DNA of 41,660 nt from a virus. Each line of letters begins with the position of its first letter. The first letter of the stretch is position 1. The translations under genes and the position numbers were made by a program. The notes under the pieces are model-generated. The model was not told the origin of the DNA. It saw only the letters and a list, made by a program, of their open reading frames with translations, and made no database searches. Of this stretch, positions 23,256 to 30,002 are shown piece after piece. The DNA lies in IMG/VR virus record IMGVR_UViG_3300046698_000320, positions 1 to 41,660 of that record, one strand, 5' to 3'.

Positions 23256-23477
23256 ATGGAAAGAGAAAAACAATGTATACAAGCATTTGATATTGAAATA
23301 ATTGAAGTATTATCAAGAATAGTTCATATACAAGCAGTTGATAATAGTGATGCAATTAAAAATGTACAAGCATTACACGAAGATGGTTCAATCGTTTTAG
23401 ATTGGTCTGATTACAATAATATACCAGTGTATCAAGATATCAATAAGATTAATAAATGTTTTAATTGCAATAAATAA
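23256..23477 (+). CDS. DpnD/PcfM-like small protein
   Basis: 73 residues. FDIEIIEVLSRIVHIQAVDN followed by SDAIKNVQALHEDGSIVLDW and SDY matches the DpnD/PcfM family, short proteins found in phages and plasmids, with a beta-strand, a helix (DAIKNV) and a strand (IVLD). Function of the family is unclear. C-terminal CFNCNK is an addition. First gene after the structured leader. Confidence 0.75.
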   Translation: MEREKQCIQAFDIEIIEVLSRIVHIQAVDNSDAIKNVQALHEDGSIVLDWSDYNNIPVYQDINKINKCFNCNK

Positions 23478-23478
23478 T

Positions 23479-23616
23479 ATGATGAGTCAAAAAACAAAAG
23501 AAAAATATAAAATCTTTTTACAATGGTATGGGTTAATCAATTTAATAATGTTAGTTCCAACATTATATTATTCATGGCACTTAAGTAAATTAATAGATCT
23601 TTGTTTAAACAAATAA
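23479..23616 (+). CDS. Small membrane protein
   Basis: 45 residues (MMSQKTKEKYKIFLQWYGLI onward). A positively charged start, then one hydrophobic helix (GLINLIMLVPTLYYSW) and a short tail. Fits exactly between its neighbours. Membrane role, possibly host takeover; unknown family. Confidence 0.6.
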   Translation: MMSQKTKEKYKIFLQWYGLINLIMLVPTLYYSWHLSKLIDLCLNK

Positions 23617-23620
23617 AAAC

Positions 23621-23815
23621 ATGTTAGAAATAAATCAAGAAGTTATTCAACTTACAAATGAAATAAAAAAGATTGCAAAACAATATACAGAATTTGATGA
23701 TTTTTATGTAGATATGAAAGATAAAGATACATCATCAAAATATTTAAAAGTATTTAGAGCAAGAGAGTATGCAAGAATATTACAAGTTGCAGCAATTGAA
23801 GCTAATTTAATTTAG
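23621..23815 (+). CDS. Unknown small helical protein
   Basis: 64 residues, helical with an acidic middle (DFYVDMKDKDTSSKYLKVFR). One base separates its stop from the next ATG. Not recognised. Confidence 0.55.
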   Translation: MLEINQEVIQLTNEIKKIAKQYTEFDDFYVDMKDKDTSSKYLKVFRAREYARILQVAAIEANLI

Positions 23816-23816
23816 T

Positions 23817-24089
23817 ATGAAGCAATTCGAATTGACAGAAGAAGATAAAAAGAATATCAAAAATAATTGTGTTTCCTGTGGTAATGATATTTACATTCCT
23901 GAATATTTGTTACGTGGTAACTATTGTCAATTATGTTGTTTATTGGCTAATGATATGGTTGATCTTAGAAAAACAAAATCAACACGAGAAGATTTTGATA
24001 ACCTTTTTAAAAGATATTGTCGATATGATCTTATAAAAAGTAATGCAAGTCAAAGAATGCTGGCATTAGATTGGCCTAGTAAAAAATAA
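23817..24089 (+). CDS. Small zinc-finger-like protein
   Basis: 90 residues with two Cys pairs: CVSCGND and, 20 residues later, YCQLCC, a C-x2-C...C-x2-C zinc-ribbon arrangement. The C-terminus is helical and basic. May bind nucleic acid or a host protein. Last gene before the terminator pair. Confidence 0.6.
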   Translation: MKQFELTEEDKKNIKNNCVSCGNDIYIPEYLLRGNYCQLCCLLANDMVDLRKTKSTREDFDNLFKRYCRYDLIKSNASQRMLALDWPSKK

Positions 24090-24102
24090 TGTGGATAGTC
24101 TT

Positions 24103-24155
24103 AAGGACAGGTCTTGTCAATTTCCCTGTCCTTTATACTGTCCATATTGGACAGT
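24103..24155 (+). terminator. Double hairpin terminator
   Basis: AAGGACAGG (24103-24111) pairs with CCTGTCCTT (24125-24133); then ACTGTCCA (24137-24144) pairs with TGGACAGT (24148-24155) around a 3-base loop, followed by CTTTTAT. Both stems share the GGACAG core. It separates the small early genes from the hydroxymethylase cassette. Confidence 0.7.
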
Positions 24156-24162
24156 CTTTTAT

Positions 24163-24168
24163 AAGGAG
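24163..24168 (+). promoter_or_regulatory. Strong Shine-Dalgarno of the ThyA-fold gene
   Basis: AAGGAG seven bases before the ATG. A second strong site (TTGGAGG) precedes the following small gene. Almost all other starts in the window lack such a motif, which marks this cassette as different. Confidence 0.7.
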
Positions 24169-24175
24169 TTAGTAA

Positions 24176-24979
24176 ATGAATAACAATATGATCTTTAAAG
24201 ACATGTTTACAAAAGTCATGATGTATGGAAATAAAGTAGCACCTCGTGGATTAGAAATCATTGAGATAGAGAACTTCTCATATACTTTACCGTCGTATGT
24301 TAGATTCATGAATTATCCAGATAGAAAGCTCAATCTTAATTATATTAAGAAAGAATTTCTTTGGTACCTTCATGGAAATAAATTTGATACATCGATTGCA
24401 GAGCATGCATCAATATGGAAAAACTTAATCAACGATGATGGTTCGATTAATTCAAACTATGGCCAATATGTTTTTGGCGAAATAAAACAGTTTGAATATG
24501 TATATCGAACATTAGCAAATGATAAAGATTCAAGACGTGCAAGCATTATGATTCTTAGTAAAGATCATTTGTTATCTGATACTAAAGATATACCTTGCAC
24601 ATATGCAATCAATTTCAGAATTAGAAATAATACTCTGAATATGACTGTACATATGAGATCGCAAGATGCAATCTTTGGTGCCGGAAACGATATACCTGCT
24701 TTTAGTTTTATACATGAAATGATGTATAATTACTTAAAGTTAGTATATCCTGATATTCAATATGGCACTTATCATCATGTTGTTGATTCATTCCATATTT
24801 ACAAGAAACATTATCAAATGGTTGACAATATTTTGAAAGGGCAGGAGAATATGCCTATTGAATGCCCTAAAATATCTGGACCCGAAGAAGTTCATAATTT
24901 ATTGAATTTAGAATTTGATAATGTTCCAGAAAAATATCAATTCACCCGCTGGCTCTTACATCAGCAATTGTTCAACTAA
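24176..24979 (+). CDS. Thymidylate-synthase fold nucleotide hydroxymethylase, probable dCMP hydroxymethylase
   Basis: 267 residues, full-length ThyA fold. Seen: E60 in KKEFLWYLHG (general Glu), R120-R121 in DSRRASIMIL (phosphate-binding Arg pair), catalytic C141 in DIPCTYAINF, R161-S162-x-D164 (RSQDAIFG), and F206-H207-x-Y209 (FHIYKKH). The residue aligned with Asn177 of E. coli ThyA, which recognises the uracil ring, is D172 in GAGNDIPAFSF. Asp at this site is the hallmark of dCMP hydroxymethylases such as T4 gp42 (established knowledge). So conversion of dCMP to 5-hydroxymethyl-dCMP with methylene-tetrahydrofolate is favoured over dTMP synthesis. The enzyme would feed the dNMP kinase and glucosyltransferase encoded 8 kb downstream. 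Enclosed by terminators with strong ribosome-binding sites. Confidence 0.8.
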   Translation: MNNNMIFKDMFTKVMMYGNKVAPRGLEIIEIENFSYTLPSYVRFMNYPDRKLNLNYIKKEFLWYLHGNKFDTSIAEHASIWKNLINDDGSINSNYGQYVFGEIKQFEYVYRTLANDKDSRRASIMILSKDHLLSDTKDIPCTYAINFRIRNNTLNMTVHMRSQDAIFGAGNDIPAFSFIHEMMYNYLKLVYPDIQYGTYHHVVDSFHIYKKHYQMVDNILKGQENMPIECPKISGPEEVHNLLNLEFDNVPEKYQFTRWLLHQQLFN

Positions 24980-24994
24980 CTCGTTGGAGGTAGT

Positions 24995-25183
24995 ATGACC
25001 AAAGCGAATTTAGGATATTATGTTTGAATGGCTGAGGCACGTAAATTACGTTTCCCAGACATGGAAATGGAAATGTGCATCTTCATGACTCTTGAAAATG
25101 CAATGGTTAATCCATTGCCATCAACAATTCAAGAGGTTGTCGATGAAATTGAAAGGAGGAAACAATTAGTTGCTGCAAAGTAG
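24995..25183 (+). CDS. Small protein with in-frame TGA after ten codons
   Basis: The only good ribosome-binding site (TTGGAGG) points to the ATG at 24995, which opens MTKANLGYYV and then meets TGA. The next codon is ATG (25028) and the same frame continues MAEARKLRFPDMEMEMCIFM to a TAG 51 codons later. Possibilities: a 10-residue leader that couples translation to the 51-residue protein, TGA read-through (TGA read as Trp gives YYVWMAEARK), or a point mutation. Acidic/Met-rich start and a C-terminal helix (QEVVDEIERRKQLVAAK). Unknown function; partner of the hydroxymethylase by position. Confidence 0.5.
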
Positions 25184-25191
25184 CTAACACT

Positions 25192-25218
25192 GAGAAGGTC
25201 ACAAGCCTTCTCCATTTT
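25192..25218 (+). terminator. Intrinsic terminator of the hydroxymethylase cassette
   Basis: GAGAAGG (25192-25198) pairs with CCTTCTC (25206-25212) around TCACAAG, followed by CATTTTAT. It closes a cassette that opened with the double hairpin upstream. Confidence 0.75.
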
Positions 25219-25240
25219 ATCATTTAACATATATTTATAT

Positions 25241-25426
25241 ATGCCATTATTTAATAAAAAATTAAAAAATATTGAAGATATAGTCTTTAAAGAAGATCCG
25301 CTGAATGAATATGAAGAAGTTATTTATGATAAAGATACTAATCAATTCATAGGTACAGGAAAAATGATCAAAAGAAAACCTGAGGTCGATCCAGATAGTT
25401 ATAAAGATAATATAGAAGATCGATGA
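25241..25426 (+). CDS. Unknown small acidic protein
   Basis: 61 residues, highly charged (DPLNEYEEVIYDKDTNQFIG), probably a small beta hairpin with flexible ends. One base before the next ATG. Not recognised. Confidence 0.5.
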   Translation: MPLFNKKLKNIEDIVFKEDPLNEYEEVIYDKDTNQFIGTGKMIKRKPEVDPDSYKDNIEDR

Positions 25427-25427
25427 T

Positions 25428-25613
25428 ATGCAAAAACATAATTATTATAAAGTAGCCCCTGAGGTTACTGCATTTATAAAGACTCTTGCATATAAAGATG
25501 ATCTAAATAAACCAGATAATTACAAAATGCAATTAATAGAAGTTCAAAGAAAAAAATCAGAAAAAATAGACATTCAATATTTAGTATCATTAATAAAAGC
25601 AATACTGCCATAA
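25428..25613 (+). CDS. Unknown small protein
   Basis: 61 residues (MQKHNYYKVAPEVTAFIKTL onward), helical, basic centre. Its stop overlaps the next start by one base (TAATG), so translation is coupled. Not recognised. Confidence 0.5.
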   Translation: MQKHNYYKVAPEVTAFIKTLAYKDDLNKPDNYKMQLIEVQRKKSEKIDIQYLVSLIKAILP

Positions 25614-25816
25614 TGAAGCCAGTTAATATAACAAAAGAAAAGTTTGAAGCATTTAAACAAATTCGAGATATGGGTTTGATTAAAGCAAACAACTTCAATG
25701 ATATGCAAATTGTTATTCGAAACATTTGCAAAGTTAGTTTAACAAAAGATGAATGTTTCGATATTTATCGGAAATATTCAGAATATTTAAAAATATATAA
25801 TTTAAAATCGCGATGA
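25613..25816 (+). CDS. Unknown small helical protein
   Basis: 67 residues, helical (KEKFEAFKQIRDMGLIKANN, LTKDECFDIYRKYSEYLKIY). Overlaps the next gene by 4 bp (ATGA). No family recognised. Confidence 0.5.
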   Translation: MKPVNITKEKFEAFKQIRDMGLIKANNFNDMQIVIRNICKVSLTKDECFDIYRKYSEYLKIYNLKSR

Positions 25817-26220
25817 GAGAAGCAAAATTTAATTTCGTTCCTTTTTTGCAAGTCAATGCATTAAATGCGAAAGTAATAGATAAGACAGTAACAGTCAATT
25901 TAAAAACAGGTTGTGTTAGTTTTTCAAAACCATATATTATGGAAAAAGGTCTTGATGGAACTATGATATTGTTTTTTGTTGACGTTGCTAAAAAAGCATT
26001 AGGGTGGAGAAAGATTGAAGGCGAGGGATTAGCAGGTATGAAGGGTGCAAAGAAAGTAACGATATATAAAACAACGACAGGAACAACATGTCAAATAGCA
26101 TGTAAACAAATATTGAAAGCATTTGGATTTAAAGAATTAAAATCTTTTAAAAAAATGCCGATTGAAACTTATAAAAGCAATCCGCTAGATGGCATTGTGG
26201 ATTATGTAATACTTAAATAA
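25813..26220 (+). CDS. Unknown conserved-looking protein
   Basis: 135 residues. Alternating strands (FNFVPFLQVNALNAKVIDKT, TVNLKTGCVSFSKPYIM) then a Gly/Lys-rich segment and KKVTIYKTTTGTTCQIACKQ. Mixed alpha/beta, no catalytic motif. Precedes the immunity-like peptide gene by one base. Confidence 0.55.
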   Translation: MREAKFNFVPFLQVNALNAKVIDKTVTVNLKTGCVSFSKPYIMEKGLDGTMILFFVDVAKKALGWRKIEGEGLAGMKGAKKVTIYKTTTGTTCQIACKQILKAFGFKELKSFKKMPIETYKSNPLDGIVDYVILK

Positions 26221-26221
26221 T

Positions 26222-26389
26222 ATGGGATTCTTAATATTTATTATTGTTGGTTTTATTTATTTTATACCAACATTGATTGCATATAATCATGAACATAAAA
26301 ATAGAGAAGGTATTTTAATTTTAAATATCTTTTGCGGTTGGACATTTCTTGGCTGGGTTGGTGCATTAATATGGGCAAACTTAAAATAA
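26222..26389 (+). CDS. Superinfection immunity (Imm-like) membrane protein
   Basis: 55 residues, MGFLIFIIVGFIYFIPTLIA followed by YNHEHKNREGILILN and IFCGWTFLGWVGALIWANLK. Two hydrophobic helices with a short charged HKN turn and the G-W-T-x-x-G-W-x-x-A-x-x-W-A signature define the superinfection immunity family, to which T4 Imm belongs. Inserted in the inner membrane, Imm blocks DNA entry of a second phage of the same kind. One base lies between it and each neighbour. Confidence 0.85.
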   Translation: MGFLIFIIVGFIYFIPTLIAYNHEHKNREGILILNIFCGWTFLGWVGALIWANLK

Positions 26390-26390
26390 T

Positions 26391-27092
26391 ATGAAAAAAG
26401 AACCAAAAGAAAAGAAAGTACCAAAACTTAAAAAGGAGAAAAAAGAAAAGATAGAAAATAAATTAAATGGATTAGAACAATCATTTAAAAATCCTGCAGG
26501 AACTCTAATCATACTTAAAGACATATTAACAGAAACTGATTGGTGGATTCTTACAAAAGGAAAGCAGCAGTTAACAATGGTTACTCATGATGGTGTAAAA
26601 AAGATAGCGACAGAAGCAGGTATCCTTAGTGATGTTCAATGGACACATATTACTGTTGGTACAAATGATAATCAAATGACAAATGTTTTTCAAGCAAGAA
26701 TAACAGACTCAGCAGGAAGAAGTACAACAGGCATTGGTGAAAGTAGTAGAAATAATTTAGGTACCCGTGGTCGCGGGAATCCAGTTAACATGGCTCAAAA
26801 AAGAGCATATGATCGTGCAGTTTTTGATCATTTAGGAATTCATGGATTACTTGGAGAAGATGAATTGCCAGATGAAGAAGAGGTCACAACACTTATGGAA
26901 AGAATAAAAACAGATGAAGAAAAGAAAGCAATTGCACCATTATGTAATAAAATATGGGCAGCAAAAACAAAAGAAGAATTGATGACAATTAGAGAGAAAG
27001 TTAAATTGGTCGAAGCAAGTTATAGTCCTGAGCAATTAAATGCTATTAAAGGATTATGGAAAAAGCAATTAGCAATATTAGAAAAATTTTAA
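26391..27092 (+). CDS. Candidate recombination protein (single-strand annealing type)
   Basis: 233 residues. Very basic Lys/Glu N-terminus, then a core in which VFQARITDSAGRSTTGIGES is followed by NPVNMAQKRAYDRAVFDHLG. This strand-then-conserved-helix pattern (M-A-x-K-R-A-x-D-R-A) is common in phage single-strand annealing or ssDNA-binding proteins of the Rad52-like sort. C-terminal helical tail (ELMTIREKVKLVEA). The setting supports the guess: a PD-(D/E)XK nuclease and an SSB-like gene follow. The exact family is not certain. Confidence 0.5.
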   Translation: MKKEPKEKKVPKLKKEKKEKIENKLNGLEQSFKNPAGTLIILKDILTETDWWILTKGKQQLTMVTHDGVKKIATEAGILSDVQWTHITVGTNDNQMTNVFQARITDSAGRSTTGIGESSRNNLGTRGRGNPVNMAQKRAYDRAVFDHLGIHGLLGEDELPDEEEVTTLMERIKTDEEKKAIAPLCNKIWAAKTKEELMTIREKVKLVEASYSPEQLNAIKGLWKKQLAILEKF

Positions 27093-27093
27093 G

Positions 27094-27306
27094 ATGCTAC
27101 CACTTACTAAGAAACAGTATGAAACTCTTGAATATTTGAAAGCATATTTTACAGAACATGGATATATGCCGACAAGAAAAGAAATTTCATTGAATTTTAA
27201 GATAGCAACTGGCGGTGCTGTTTTTAGTAGAATACAAATGTTAGTTAAAAAAGGATACATAGAAATAACAGGGGGCCCTAGGGGATATAAAATTATAAAT
27301 CAATGA
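27094..27306 (+). CDS. LexA-type winged-helix DNA-binding protein
   Basis: 70 residues that correspond to the LexA N-terminal domain alone: LTKKQYETLEYLKAYFTEHG, YMPTRKEIS, an AVFSRIQMLVKKGYIEITGG recognition helix and wing. No autoprotease domain. Likely a phage repressor or activator; palindromic ATTGTACAAT sites at 16.12 and 22.87 kb are candidate targets (inference). Overlaps the nuclease gene by 4 bp. Confidence 0.8.
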   Translation: MLPLTKKQYETLEYLKAYFTEHGYMPTRKEISLNFKIATGGAVFSRIQMLVKKGYIEITGGPRGYKIINQ

Positions 27307-28130
27307 GCATTAAATTAGAAAAGATTTCACCATCTTCTTTAATGCAATATGAAAAATGTCCAAGACTATTTTATTATTCGACATTATTAGGATTAAAACT
27401 TCCACAGTCGATGATACATTTAGAATTTGGTACAGGAATTCATGCTGCAATAGATGAGATATATAAAGAAAGAAATTCTGATGGATCTTGGAAACATGAA
27501 GATACTCCAGATAAAGCAAAAGCAATATTTGCAAATCATTTTAGAACAAAGTATTTAGAGACACTAGATAGTATTGAAAGAAATACAATGTTAGAAAAAT
27601 ATAATGAAATGGTTGATGATGGATTAAATATTATTCAAGAATTCTGGGATACAAAAGAAAAGTTCTTAACAGTCGATGGAATAGATATGGTTGATTTTGA
27701 ATTAATTCGAAAGCATATCTTATTTAATCCAGAGACAAAAGAGCCATGGCCAATACCATTAAGTTATAGAATTGATGGTATTGCTAAAAATGATATTGTT
27801 ATAGAATACAAAACATCAAGCAAACCATATGATATTTTTGAAACTAGAGCATCGCTTCAAGCACTATCATATGCACTCGGTAGATACTGTGAGACAGGAA
27901 AAATACCTCTAATTTATTATATTGTTATGATAAAAAAGAGAAAGAAAGATAAAATTCAAATGCTTAGAATTCAATATCAAATATCAGACTTGATGTTGTT
28001 TGATGCAAAGGTGCGGTCGATGCTTAAATCAATTCATGCAGGTGAATTTGATAAACCACTAAAAGGACATGAGTTCTTTTGTGATTGTAAAAAGTATGAA
28101 GAAATGTTAGATTACAAAGATTATATATAA
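27303..28130 (+). CDS. PD-(D/E)XK family nuclease (RecB/Cas4-like)
   Basis: 275 residues. ISPSSLMQYEKCPRLFYYST is the start typical of RecB-like nucleases. Catalytic motifs: RIDGIAKNDIVIEYKTSSK (D, then E-x-K) and RASLQALSYALG (Q-x-x-x-Y). His before the helix (GTGIHAAIDEIY) is also conserved. The N-terminal Cys and the C-terminal FFCDCKKYEEML pair recall an iron-sulfur site, but only three Cys are evident. Probably a 5'-3' exonuclease in phage recombination with the annealing-type and SSB-like neighbours. Confidence 0.88.
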   Translation: MSIKLEKISPSSLMQYEKCPRLFYYSTLLGLKLPQSMIHLEFGTGIHAAIDEIYKERNSDGSWKHEDTPDKAKAIFANHFRTKYLETLDSIERNTMLEKYNEMVDDGLNIIQEFWDTKEKFLTVDGIDMVDFELIRKHILFNPETKEPWPIPLSYRIDGIAKNDIVIEYKTSSKPYDIFETRASLQALSYALGRYCETGKIPLIYYIVMIKKRKKDKIQMLRIQYQISDLMLFDAKVRSMLKSIHAGEFDKPLKGHEFFCDCKKYEEMLDYKDYI

Positions 28131-28140
28131 AAACAAAAAA

Positions 28141-28533
28141 ATGAAATATACAATAGCAGGAGTAAAAAGAACAACACTTCCAAAAAAGGCAGGAGGAACT
28201 TGGGTCAAAACAGAAGTAAAGCTAAAAGAAACTGGAGATCAAATATATGAACTAAATTTTAGTAAGTATATTAAAGATGGTTTAGTGCAAGGTACAATAT
28301 TAAATGGTTACCTTAGTGAAAAAAGCTGGACAGGTCGAAATGGTGTAAGTATTACAAAAGTATTTAATGCAATAGATGCAGAATACTTGTATGATATGAT
28401 ACTTAAAATGAATCCAGCCATTGAAGGTAGTATGTCAGTTGCAAAAGCACCTGTAGAAACTGCTTCTGTAAAGACAGATGTATGGGAAGAAACAGGACCA
28501 GCAGCAGAAGAGACAGCAACAGTAGAATGGTAA
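28141..28533 (+). CDS. Possible single-stranded DNA-binding protein
   Basis: 130 residues. Residues 1-95 have the strand-rich look of an OB fold (IYELNFSKYIKDGLVQGTIL, then WTGRNGVSITKVFNAIDAEY). The C-terminal 30 residues are disordered and acidic (WEETGPAAEETATVEW), like the protein-interaction tail of SSB-type proteins. Position after the nuclease is right for SSB. No aromatic signature that would make it certain. Confidence 0.45.
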   Translation: MKYTIAGVKRTTLPKKAGGTWVKTEVKLKETGDQIYELNFSKYIKDGLVQGTILNGYLSEKSWTGRNGVSITKVFNAIDAEYLYDMILKMNPAIEGSMSVAKAPVETASVKTDVWEETGPAAEETATVEW

Positions 28534-28537
28534 TTAT

Positions 28538-28900
28538 ATGAACATCGATGATATCTATGCTACAATAGATAAAATTATTGCAGCACAAAAAATAGCTCGA
28601 AGGAATAATGATTTTTTAACTTTGCTTACAAATGGTGAAGCATTGTTAGAATATCTTCCAAAAGTCATAGAATATTCTGTAGATCAAGAATCTCAATATA
28701 GAAAGTATGAAGCTAGATTAGCAAATGAAATGACTGATAATAAAAGAAATAGCAGTTCATATTGTGAAACTCAAGCCAAAGCAATAGATGAATATAAAAA
28801 TTGGCAGCGTTCAAAACTCTTTATTGAATTGATGTACGAGATGGTTCAAGTTTCTAAAAAACTTGCAAGTAGTGTAAATACTGAATTCAATGCTTCATAA
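28538..28900 (+). CDS. Unknown helical protein
   Basis: 120 residues, all helical (DDIYATIDKIIAAQKIARRN, RSKLFIELMYEMVQVSKKLA). The last residues KKLASSVNTEFNAS are nearly repeated at the end of the next gene (KKLAGSVNDEFNSSK), suggesting the next gene arrived by insertion with duplication of this tail. Confidence 0.55.
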   Translation: MNIDDIYATIDKIIAAQKIARRNNDFLTLLTNGEALLEYLPKVIEYSVDQESQYRKYEARLANEMTDNKRNSSSYCETQAKAIDEYKNWQRSKLFIELMYEMVQVSKKLASSVNTEFNAS

Positions 28901-29123
28901 TAACTTTTCATTACATAACAAATGTAAAGATTGTCATATTAAACATTTAAAAAGATATGAATGGACATTAATTAAGAATAAAAAATATCTTAAAAAGAAA
29001 GAAAATTTCATTTCATTATGTCCACGATGTCATAAAATATATGATAATACTATGCCGATTAATAGATTTATTAGAAAGAAGTTAGCAGGATCAGTAAATG
29101 ATGAATTTAATAGCAGTAAATAA
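28890..29123 (+). CDS. Small HNH-like protein, probably degenerate
   Basis: 77 residues. CKDCHIKHLKRYEWTLIKNK, then FISLCPRCHKIYD, has the Cys pairs, the EW and the C-x-x-C-H-x-x-Y-D of small phage HNH proteins, but the first catalytic His-containing strand is not canonical. Overlaps the preceding gene by 11 bp and carries a copy of its C-terminal tail. Confidence 0.55.
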   Translation: MLHNNFSLHNKCKDCHIKHLKRYEWTLIKNKKYLKKKENFISLCPRCHKIYDNTMPINRFIRKKLAGSVNDEFNSSK

Positions 29124-29128
29124 AACAT

Positions 29129-29299
29129 ATGAAATTTAATATATCAAAAAATCAAGAAAGAATTATAAAAGCTTATACAAAAATAGCAGCAAAAGGTCAG
29201 ATGCCAACAAGTGCTGCTGTCGCTAAAATTGCAAAAGTGTCAAAAGAAACAGCAAGAGTAAATGTCATTAAGTTGAAATCAGCAAGACTTCTTAAATAA
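29129..29299 (+). CDS. Small winged-helix-type DNA-binding protein
   Basis: 56 residues (MKFNISKNQERIIKAYTKIA onward). Helix, GQMPTSAAVAKIAKVSKETA turn and recognition helix, then RVNVIKLKSARLLK. Reads as a compact helix-turn-helix. Probably a regulator. Missed easily because of its size. Confidence 0.6.
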   Translation: MKFNISKNQERIIKAYTKIAAKGQMPTSAAVAKIAKVSKETARVNVIKLKSARLLK

Positions 29300-29307
29300 T
29301 ATTCAAT

Positions 29308-29973
29308 ATGACAGTATACAAAAAACATGCAGAGAATGAATATTGGTATCCAAGAATTCAATCTGTAATCAATGATTGTATTTTTATTATCAAAACACAA
29401 TTTGATAATTCAAAATATGATAAGTTTATAACTCAATATAGGTATCATGGGCAAAGACATACTGGTTATATTTTGCGTACTGTCGTATTAGAGTATTTAC
29501 AGACAGGCATCTGTACATCAGAAATAAGACAAAATTTTGCAGGTGGTAAACCATTTATTAGAGTTCCAATAATAAAACTAGAAACAATGGATAACGAAGA
29601 TATTGATGTAACATTTCCTATTGTGAAACATTTAAACTTTAGAGAAATATACGATAGACAAATAGAATTTGAAAAGAATTTTTTTAATCCATCTGGTTTA
29701 ACATTAGAACAACAAGTTAGATGGATCAAAGAATTTTGTTTAAGTGCTCATGATGAATTATCAGAAGTTATGAAAGAAGTGCCATGGAAGGAATTTCATA
29801 AATATGATAAGTTATATAACATGGATAAAGCAAAAGAAGAAGCAATTGATGTATTAAAATATTCATTAAATATTTGTATTGCTTTAGGAATGACTGCAGA
29901 CGATGTTATAAATATGTTCAATAAAAAATCAGATTTAGTAGAGCAAAGATTGAATCATGCAAAAGAAAAATAG
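29308..29973 (+). CDS. All-alpha dUTPase/dCTPase-like NTP pyrophosphatase
   Basis: 221 residues. The C-terminal part is the MazG/dimeric-dUTPase fold: E150-x2-E153 in SAHDELSEVMKEVPW and E178-x2-D181 in AKEEAIDVLKYSLNICIALG form the Mg-binding E-x2-E...E-x2-D motif, followed by MTADDVINMFNKKSDLVEQR typical of phage dUTPase. T4 gp56, the dCTP/dUTP pyrophosphatase that removes dCTP in favour of hydroxymethyl-dCTP, belongs to the same superfamily. Residues 1-120 are a separate basic segment of unknown role. Lies directly before the DNA polymerase. Confidence 0.75.
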   Translation: MTVYKKHAENEYWYPRIQSVINDCIFIIKTQFDNSKYDKFITQYRYHGQRHTGYILRTVVLEYLQTGICTSEIRQNFAGGKPFIRVPIIKLETMDNEDIDVTFPIVKHLNFREIYDRQIEFEKNFFNPSGLTLEQQVRWIKEFCLSAHDELSEVMKEVPWKEFHKYDKLYNMDKAKEEAIDVLKYSLNICIALGMTADDVINMFNKKSDLVEQRLNHAKEK

Positions 29974-30002
29974 TCGATTTATTAATTATTAATTAAACAA
30001 AT

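Noticed and set aside
27303-28130. Cas4 of a phage CRISPR system
   Set aside because: The nuclease is Cas4/RecB-like, but no Cas1, Cas2 or repeat array is present. A recombination exonuclease fits the neighbours.
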